Shown: one piece after another, positions 7,668 through 14,327 of the stretch
How the letters are laid out: the number at the start of each line of letters is the position of its first letter
Numbering within the stretch: position 1 is the first letter of the stretch
From: Strigomonas culicis
Taxonomy: Eukaryota; Euglenozoa; Kinetoplastea; Trypanosomatida; Trypanosomatidae
Length of the DNA: 19,168 nt
Assembly: GCA_000482145.1 (NCBI GenBank)
Contig: AUXH01000374.1
Location: 1 to 19,168 of the forward strand
Reading direction: 5' to 3'
Position numbers and translations under genes: made by a program
The notes under the pieces: model-generated
Told to the model about the DNA's origin: nothing
The model's database searches: none
Seen by the model: the letters and a program-made list of their open reading frames with translations, nothing else

Positions 7668-9683
7668 CTACATGCTATCTTTTGCAGTAGTAATTGTACC
7701 AATGAGCAATTGGCTGCTGATGAAAGCAAGTAAGCAGTAGACGGTGCATAAAAAGTTTATAAAAAGAGAAGAAAAAGCACTGAATGCAGTTGGAGATTTT
7801 CTTGTCCACATACTTCCGAGCAGGCCGTACAAGGAAACAACAAGGACTAAGGTCTCCACTGATGCTTCAATATAAAACAAAGGACTATTCTTGACAACAG
7901 AAGGAAACTGCATGTAGGGCACAAAAGGGTCCGCATGGAACTGTGATTTAGGCTCCTCGGCTGTAGGTTCGCTCGTCACATGTTCAGCCGCTTCTATCGC
8001 TGCCACTCCTCCGTTGCTTTTCTGAACTCTTGACAGTACGGCAAAAATCATTTTAGACAGCTTCGTGTACCCTTCGCCCAGCTCGCTGATCGTCGTCGAG
8101 TTAATGCGGCCCTTCACCAACACACTCTTCAGGAACTGGACGTATGCAAAGGCGCGCATCGTCACCTTCGCCTCCGCGCCGCTGCCCGTCTGGCTGAACG
8201 TCGCCAGCGCTTCCGAGCGGAACGCCGTGCCGAACATAACACCAGGCAGCTGGCTCGAAAACTGGACCATCAGCGTCGGCGTGCCCCCGACGTTCAGCAG
8301 CGCATAGCGCTCATACTCGTAGTAGCTGTACAGCTTGCCCATCATCGCCTTCACCGGTGTCGTGCACGAGAACTCGCGCTGCCCGCAGAGCGACTTGCCC
8401 TCCACAGGGCGCCAGTTCTCCCACTTCTGGTCTGTGTCCTTGCGATCCGCGTGGTACTTCTCCAGTAGCGGTGTCCCGTCGTCGAAGCACATGCCGAACA
8501 CGTCCATCACCGTCTTGCCCGTCGGCATCTCCACAGGTGTTATCACCTCCTTCTCGAAGCAAGTGTAGTTGCTCAGGGCCGTCCCGTACTGCGTCACAAT
8601 GCTGGAAAAATCGTTCAACGTCGCAGCCGTGGGCAGCTTGCTGATGTCGTTCTCTGCTGTGGTTGTTTTAAATACTAAAGGGCCAGAGTCTGCATCCTCA
8701 TCCTCCTTTTCCTTAGTTTTTTCCTTCGTTTTTTTTATTTGTTCAAACCGCTCTTCAAGAGCGTTAAAAAAGGCATCGCGGCTAATAAAATTTGTGAACG
8801 ACACAGATTTTCCCCCCTTGACTTTGATTGTGATGCTATCCAGAATAGTCATTTTTCTTTCCTTTTCGATAGACTCTATGTCAGTGAAACTAACTTGAAC
8901 GCTTTCCTCCATCATGGGGGAATAAAACAGCGCAAAGCTATCGGTTAACGCAATTTTACCAAGACGTAAAACACCACTGACAAAGCTACACTGAAAAACT
9001 CGTTTTATTTTTTCTGTTTCAGGTAGAGAAGGGAAATGTCTCCTCATTTCTTCATTCACATCATTGCCTGGGTCTTTTTCTTTTTCAATATCACCAACTC
9101 GAGAAGTTACAACAGAAAATGGCAACACAATCGGTGACGCGGGAGATTCACTACCTCCTCGGTGGCTGACAAAGGAAGTGCTTCGGCTCTGTGAGGTTAT
9201 TTCAGTACCTGATTCAGAGCCTGCTTCACTCACACCGCGAGACGAGCCCATTCCGGCAGATTCGGATGCATTAAATCGCTCACGGGATGAAAAGAGAGTT
9301 TTCATAAGTGTGTATACTTCAGTCGTTCCTGTAGTTAAAAATGTTGAGAAAGAATAGTCACCTTTATTTTTCGTCGTAACATGAACTGAATCGAAAAAAA
9401 TAGATGTCTTCTTCACCAGATTTGTAATATCGTCCCACAGAATCACTACGTCTTTATCTAAAAAGGAAGACGTGAAACAGAGTCGAATGGCTGTGAGGTA
9501 CATCGTTCCCAGGCGCACAATGGATTTGTTTAAGCCGCATTGACAAGATTCAACGAGACGCTCCGTTACAGGTACATTCGGAAATGCTTTCCGAAAGCTG
9601 ACCTCTTCGTCAGAAAGTGCAATGCCAAATCCTGAGTCACCATGCCTTGCTCTTCTGGCTTTTTTCTTTTCTTTAGAGCTCAT
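7668..9683 (-). CDS. GRAM-GRAM-VASt membrane protein, LAM/GRAMD1 (Aster)-like lipid-transfer family
   Basis: The 671 residues show a basic N-terminus (KEKKKARRAR) and a GRAM/PH-like domain at about 28-134. A Ser-rich linker follows, then a second GRAM-like domain at about 213-318. Both GRAM domains open with the family pattern Phe-Pro followed by a Cys-rich strand (FPNVPVTERLVESCQC and FPSLPETEKIKRVFQC). A charged Lys/Glu linker (319-333) leads to a VASt domain at about 338-551 and two predicted membrane segments at about 601-623 and 638-662. This is the layout of sterol transporters at ER contact sites, except that members usually have one GRAM domain. The GRAM part and the tail use AT-rich codons, while the VASt core (8032-8672) is GC-rich and nearly identical to the neighbouring gene. 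The coding region is therefore a mosaic. The ATG at 9681-9683 follows a pyrimidine tract with an AG at 9693-9694. Confidence 0.85.
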   Translation of the reverse strand: MSSKEKKKARRARHGDSGFGIALSDEEVSFRKAFPNVPVTERLVESCQCGLNKSIVRLGTMYLTAIRLCFTSSFLDKDVVILWDDITNLVKKTSIFFDSVHVTTKNKGDYSFSTFLTTGTTEVYTLMKTLFSSRERFNASESAGMGSSRGVSEAGSESGTEITSQSRSTSFVSHRGGSESPASPIVLPFSVVTSRVGDIEKEKDPGNDVNEEMRRHFPSLPETEKIKRVFQCSFVSGVLRLGKIALTDSFALFYSPMMEESVQVSFTDIESIEKERKMTILDSITIKVKGGKSVSFTNFISRDAFFNALEERFEQIKKTKEKTKEKEDEDADSGPLVFKTTTAENDISKLPTAATLNDFSSIVTQYGTALSNYTCFEKEVITPVEMPTGKTVMDVFGMCFDDGTPLLEKYHADRKDTDQKWENWRPVEGKSLCGQREFSCTTPVKAMMGKLYSYYEYERYALLNVGGTPTLMVQFSSQLPGVMFGTAFRSEALATFSQTGSGAEAKVTMRAFAYVQFLKSVLVKGRINSTTISELGEGYTKLSKMIFAVLSRVQKSNGGVAAIEAAEHVTSEPTAEEPKSQFHADPFVPYMQFPSVVKNSPLFYIEASVETLVLVVSLYGLLGSMWTRKSPTAFSAFSSLFINFLCTVYCLLAFISSQLLIGTITTAKDSM
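8032..8672 (-). repeat. Near-identical VASt-coding block, copy B
   Basis: This is the partner of 6684-7324, inside the GRAM-VASt gene. It is GC-rich and sits between AT-rich coding sequence on both sides. The left junction lies at CTT|GACAGTACGG, where both copies become unrelated within a base or two. Confidence 0.9.
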
Positions 9684-9692
9684 TTAGGTTTT

Positions 9693-9745
9693 CTCGTTTC
9701 AGAAAAGAGATCAATGATGGTTAGAACAAAAAAAAAGAGAACAAA
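9693..9745 (-). promoter_or_regulatory. Predicted spliced-leader acceptor for the GRAM-VASt gene
   Basis: On the minus strand a T-rich tract (including nine T near 9728-9737 and TCTCTTTTC near 9700-9708) leads to AAACGAG, with the AG at 9693-9694, 10 nt before the ATG. Such a short leader is allowed because the spliced leader adds its own 39 or so nt. A more distal AG is possible. Confidence 0.4.
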
Positions 9746-10352
9746 CGCAAAACCAATGAGATGAAAAAAAGGGGAGCAATTAAGTAATGTCTGTTTATAT
9801 TTAAGTTTATTTTAATTGCTGTTATTGGTTTCTTTCGTTTCCTTTTGAATACTTGTTGTTGTTGTTGTTGTTGTTTTAGCTTTGAACGAAAAAATATGTA
9901 TATGTGTATGTATATATACTGATGGAAGAAAAGAAAGAAAGGTAGAGAGAGAAGAATAATAAAGATACGATAGAGATATAACCAAACAAAAAGGGGGGTG
10001 TTTTAGTAAAGCAAAACAAAAAAGAAAGCAGAGGGGGAAACGAGAGACACTTTGTATTTTGAGTGTGTCCATGTGGATATATCTCGTTATTGATAGTATA
10101 TAACAACAACTTTTTATGAATTTAGCTTTTTTTTATTTTTGGTCTCAGCGAATACTATTGTTTTAAATACCGTTCTCAAATACAGAAGATATACTTAAAT
10201 AAGCTGTTTAAAGAAGAAAAAACACATAGAAGGGCTTGTGAAAGAAGGAAGAGAAAACAGCCGAAACAGAAATGAAAACACCGCGTTAATTTAATGTATG
10301 AAAGGGAACCTTGGGTCATACAAGTCAAAAAAAAAACTCAAATCTTGTACAG
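9746..10352. other. Intergenic spacer, AT-rich
   Basis: About 600 bases lie between the GRAM-VASt splice region and the stop codon of the next gene. They are dominated by A/T-rich low complexity with a GTT repeat and purine runs. No gene, tRNA or structured RNA is recognisable. This is presumably the long 3' UTR of the 10353-11216 gene. Confidence 0.5.
9853..9876. repeat. (GTT)n microsatellite
   Basis: About eight GTT units stand in the spacer downstream of the 287-residue protein gene. No coding role is apparent. Confidence 0.8.
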
Positions 10353-11216
10353 TTAGCTTTGTTTAACTTCCTTAATTTCAACTAGATCGAGGCTGCAAGT
10401 TGACTGGGATGCTTCGGGTAAACTCTTCAGTTTCGCCACATATTCTTTGAGGAAAGTTTTCGCTTCTTCGTTCACTGCGAAAACTGCAAACTGATGGCTC
10501 ATAGGGCACGACCACAGAGATTCAGTAAGGAGTTTAGCGACCTGCTCGTACATGTTTAATTTTTCTAACCAAACATGAACCTGGAGGGGAGACGTATCAC
10601 AGTAATTGATGGCGGATACTTTCACTTTTGTTATCTGTTCAATTAAATGGGCAATGCAAAGTGGTGGAACATCGGGGGATATATTCACAAGTGCTAAATC
10701 GGCTTTACGTGATGAAAGTCTACCGTAAAGAGTCCGAAGAGGGCATTTGAGACAACTGTAGAAGTAGAAATCCAAGTGTGCAAACCGTTTCTGCCTTGGA
10801 AAAATAGTGAATGAGTGAGAGAACATTGTGTCTTTGGGATCCTTAACTGTAACGGGAACAGGCATTAGTACGTCGATGCCATCTTGTTTAACAGTCTTCC
10901 AGGATGGCTCAACAAGTAAGACATCCTCCGGGGGTGCCCACGGCTTTGCATTCACAGAAAGACCCTCTTCCTTCTCGTTTTCCTTCTTTGCATTCTTGAC
11001 AAGAGGCATACCACGGAAACCAAGTCCAGGGCCCACATTTACAGGTACACCACCAACTGCAATTGGAATATCCTCCGGCATACCCACATATGGAGCATAA
11101 TCCCACTCCGGGTCGTATGGGACTTCCACACCAACTTTTACGGGTTGTGGAACAAAAGGTGCCGCGGACGCGGTAAGTTTTGAAGGTACAGGAGAGCTTT
11201 GGGGTTCAGAAGCCAT
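10353..11216 (-). CDS. Conserved-looking protein with PAM2-like motif and RRM-like C-terminal region
   Basis: The 287-residue protein is not recognised by name. The N-terminal 130 residues are Pro/Val/Gly-rich and probably mostly disordered. Residues 14-23 read LTASAAPFVP and fit the PAM2 pattern (Leu, then Ala at +4, Phe at +7, Pro at +9), which binds the MLLE domain of poly(A)-binding protein. Residues 172-265 alternate predicted strands and helices (LALVNIS, a helix after PPLCIAH, KVSAINYCD, VHVWL, a helix, QFAVFAV) in the order of an RRM, though without clear RNP motifs. A CxxC (155-158) lies just before. If both readings hold, it is a post-transcriptional regulator acting on mRNA in the cytoplasm, which fits how kinetoplastids control genes. 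Codon use is AT-rich like the adjacent GRAM coding region. The existence of the gene is well supported. Its function is tentative. Confidence 0.8.
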   Translation of the reverse strand: MASEPQSSPVPSKLTASAAPFVPQPVKVGVEVPYDPEWDYAPYVGMPEDIPIAVGGVPVNVGPGLGFRGMPLVKNAKKENEKEEGLSVNAKPWAPPEDVLLVEPSWKTVKQDGIDVLMPVPVTVKDPKDTMFSHSFTIFPRQKRFAHLDFYFYSCLKCPLRTLYGRLSSRKADLALVNISPDVPPLCIAHLIEQITKVKVSAINYCDTSPLQVHVWLEKLNMYEQVAKLLTESLWSCPMSHQFAVFAVNEEAKTFLKEYVAKLKSLPEASQSTCSLDLVEIKEVKQS

Positions 11217-11322
11217 TGGCGAAACCCAATTATAAGTATTATATACTTATGTATAACCTATAAAAATATGTTTTTATTTATTTGTATACGTGTTTTTTTT
11301 TTTTATCTTAAGAGAGTAAAAG

Positions 11323-11385
11323 CTAAGTATTGTTGATGATCAGATTAAAGAAGAGACAGAAAGGAAGAAAACAGAAATGTGGGTA
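11323..11385 (-). promoter_or_regulatory. Predicted spliced-leader acceptor for the PAM2-like protein gene
   Basis: On the minus strand a T/C tract (about 11345-11385) is followed, after a branch-like stretch, by ACTTAG with the AG at 11323-11324. The predicted 5' UTR is about 107 nt, AT-rich and free of upstream ATG, which supports the chosen start at 11214-11216. Confidence 0.5.
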
Positions 11386-11638
11386 AAAAGAATCAGTTTT
11401 CACAACCAATGTGAGAATAAAAAGTTTACCAAAGATGCGCAAACATACAGATTAAAAAAGGATTGAGACCAGCGCGGACAGTAAGAAGTCAGTGATTACA
11501 TATTCCACTCTTCTAACAAAATAAAACACAAGTTCTACCATTATTAGGCAAACTATGTGTAATGAAGAGAACAAAGAAGAACAGCACAAAAATGTTAATC
11601 AGAAAAAGAAGAATTACCCAACAAGCTCGATAAAAAAG

Positions 11639-11667
11639 ACAACAACAACAACAACAACAACAACAAC
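11639..11667. repeat. (CAA)n microsatellite
   Basis: About nine to ten CAA units stand just before the C-rich disturbed region begins. Confidence 0.8.
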
Positions 11668-11739
11668 GCCAAATAAGAAGTAAAAAACATCCAAGGTATA
11701 TAGAGAGAAATAAGAACTGAATTGACACAACGGATCACC

Positions 11740-14327
11740 AATTTGGCCCCCGTCAAACTGACTCGGTGGTTGGGAATCGCCCCATTGCGACCCGGTGGGC
11801 CCCCGGCCCCCGACCTGGGCCGCCCGCCAGCGCCCCCCGACCCCCCCCCCCCACATTCGGATCGGCCAAAGCCCGCACCCTGCCAAAATAGACAAATGCC
11901 CGGCCCCGCCGCCCCCCGCCCCCCCCCCCCCGAAAGCTGAAAAAGAAAGCGGCAGGGAGAAAAAAGAAAAAAAAACCACCAAAGGAAGCACAAAACCCTC
12001 CGGGTGACAAAAAGCGGGCCCCTCGGGGTCGACGCAAGCCGGGGAAAAACCGTCGCCCAGAAGTGGCCCCTCGGCCAGGGACAGGACTTGGTGAAAGAAA
12101 AAAAGCGCCGCCACTTTCCACACAAACAGAAGGACACGGGAAGCCACAACGAGGGATCGTTACGCCGTCCCAAAACCCCCAGGTTTTGCGTGTAATACCA
12201 AAAGGAGGGGCCGCCCGCGGGGCCCCGGTGCCCTAAGCCACCAACCCAGCCCCCCAAAAGCAAAAAACGAGATCCCATCCACACCCATGGAGAGGGAAGC
12301 GGACCCCCGCCACGCCACCCGACGATTACCAAAAACCTTCCACAACAGAATAGGCCCTCTAAATGCGCAGCTGTTCAAGCCATTTGAACCACCCGGTTTG
12401 CTTTTTTACACGCCCATTTTCTCATCTTACCAAACCTGAACCCTGCCCCTGCGACTTGGAACCCCGGCGTTGGGCGGGGCGCTTGACGTTCTTGGGGCGG
12501 CGCGGGGCATGAGCGCGTGCAAAACAGTATTACAAATCGAGGGGGGCGCCCCTCCGCGGGGGAAAAAGAGCGACAAACCGCGCCCCGCCCACCCGAGCGC
12601 AACAACAAGCACAACACATGTTCCAAAAGAAGGTCGGAACCATACCACATTAAACGGGCGCAAAAAAGAGTCCACCATTGTCTTGCGGTTTGTAAACCAC
12701 TTGGGGCGCGCGGGGCCGATCACAGCGGCGCGGCCTCTCGTTTTTGCTTTCTTCGAACACCCAGGAACACACAAGAGCAAGGAGAGGGGCACTTTACCCC
12801 CGTAATACTCATTGGGGTGTTTTGCGCATCAATGCTGACCAGCTTTTGGCTGATGAAGGCGCCTTCGACCAGGTTCAGCGCAAATGCCTTCGGCGCGCAC
12901 CCGCGCCCCGCCCATGGCACGCCGTGCACCCCCGCCGCCTCTCCTCGCCACCACGCCCCGAAGAAATGACGGTATCGAAACCGCAGCCGTCAGTGTTTTT
13001 TGTAACGGTCTTCGCTTTTGACCTCTTTGACTTATGCCCCTCGGGGGCGGTGGCGGCGGTGGCGGGGTCCATGGTGTATTTCACTTCGGCGGGCGCGCCC
13101 CTTTTCGACAACTTACGAGTAGAGGATTGTATCAATCAGCAAAAATGCTCCCTTCTGCTGCTGTGTCTTTCGTAAACGATTTACCGTACGTTTAATAGCC
13201 TTACTGTGCCGCATGTAGTGCGCGGGAAATGGGCCCGTGTTCTTCTCGGAGTTTTCCACTGTGGCGGGGCGTGTGCTGTGGGCTGGATGGATTCTCAAAA
13301 CATGAGAAGAGCGTTTTCTCAAGGTGGAGAAGAGGAGAACCAAGCGAAGAATTACTTGCGATAGAGGGAAAGTCGCTCATTTTGTCTATTTCCCTCCTGG
13401 TCTCCTCCGTGGATTCCCTTTTTTCCCCGGGCCCCGCGTAAAAAGAATAGAAAAGGAAAAGAGATAGTATAACAACATGCTGTTTATTATAATTGAGTGC
13501 CATGGTTTTAAATCGTTTGGTGGCCCAGTGGGGTTCGCTTGGCGTGGCGTGGGGATGGTCAAACCGTTTTCCAGACGGGGGGGGGATCGTTCATTTAATT
13601 CGCAACCGTGGTTCTTGTGCCTCCCCGGCGGCTCCCCGTTGTGATATGTGTCGGGTCGTGGGGGGCTCGCTTTCTGAAAGTCATCGAATGGGGGGGGGGG
13701 GGGTTCGGCGTGGGGAAATGGCAAATGGCAAAAGGGTCGCCCATTTGTTCACACCGCGCGGGCGGTGTCTTTCGCACCTTCCAGTGTCTGATTGTCGTTG
13801 CTGCGTTGCCCTTTTTGGTTCCCCCGTCCCTTCCCTTTTCAAGCAAGGAGAATAATCCTCGCGCATGGCGGCACCCCTGGCCCCGCCGCGCTGGGGAGGA
13901 GCGTTTCATCGCCCATCTTTGGTTTCCATTGGTTGCTTTTGTATGCGGGCTTTCGTGCTGGGGAAAAAGTGGGGCGGCGCGCTGCTGGTGGGGGGCGGAG
14001 GCGCCTTTGTGTGGGGCCGTATGGTGGGTGAGGTGGTGGCCTTGCCAGGGCTTTGGGTAGTCGCCAGGGGACGCCCTTGATCCCCTTTGGAGGAGGCGCG
14101 TGGATTTCGGGTCACGGGGGTGCTACGGCCCTTAGGGCGAGGGGTGGGGGCCGTGCCCTTGCTCGGCTCGTGGCTTTCTTTTCCTTAGCCTTGAAGTTGG
14201 AAAAAGGGAGGTGAGGAGGAGAAAAGTCATCGAGAAAGAGAGACGCCACCATGATACAACACGGGAAGGGAATTCGCAACAGCCAGTTTTTTGGTGCTTT
14301 TTTCCCCTTCTTCTCCATCATTGGTTT
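11740..14327. other. Disturbed low-complexity region with strand-asymmetric C and G runs
   Basis: The 2.6 kb between two ordinary genes lacks an intact gene. From about 11740 to 12990 the plus strand is C-rich, with runs of 12 C at 11841-11852 and 13 C at 11919-11931. From about 13500 to 14160 it is G-rich, with runs of nine G at 13577-13585 and 14 G at 13690-13703. Open frames are short, overlapping and rich in Pro, Gly or Trp. The middle part carries fragments of a possible broken gene. The switch from C-rich to G-rich on one strand around a central segment could come from low-quality read ends meeting in an assembly gap. It could also be a real degenerate region. The 3' UTR of the 803-residue protein gene should lie at the right end. 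Confidence 0.6.
12620..13380 (-). pseudogene. Fragments of a frame-broken minus-strand gene (decayed or mis-sequenced)
   Basis: A plausible start (ATG at 13378-13380, MSDFPSIASNSSLGS) follows a pyrimidine tract at about 13442-13470 on the minus strand, as for real neighbours. The frame stops at 13201-13203. Reading continues sensibly in a second frame (AIKRTVNRLRKTQQQKGAF, to about 13145) and then a third (APAEVKYTMDPATAAT onward, about 13125-12965). Further stretches that look like normal protein are FALNLVEGAFISQKLVSID (about 12895-12830) and WFTNRKTMVDSFLRPFN (about 12695-12645). At least three frame changes are needed. The fragments match nothing I recognise. Either this is a decaying gene or an intact gene carrying indel errors. 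I cannot tell which. Confidence 0.35.

Larger units (their letters stand above)
11217..11740. other. Intergenic spacer before the disturbed region
   Basis: This AT-rich stretch resembles the other spacers. It contains the leader and splice region of the PAM2-like gene and a (CAA)n microsatellite at 11639-11667. No gene is supported. Base composition changes sharply near 11740. Confidence 0.5.

Noticed and set aside
11740..12400. Proline-, glycine- and tryptophan-rich open frames on both strands
   Set aside because: They follow from C/G homopolymers, overlap each other, and lack a splice signal and protein-like composition.
14120..14150. Telomere-like sequence (CCTTAGGGCGAGGGG) in the G-rich region
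   Set aside because: There is a single loose match with no tandem TTAGGG units. It is part of general G-richness.
11740..14327. A retrotransposon or other mobile element in the large gap
   Set aside because: I found no reverse transcriptase, endonuclease or transposase motifs, no terminal repeats and no poly(A) tail with target-site duplication.
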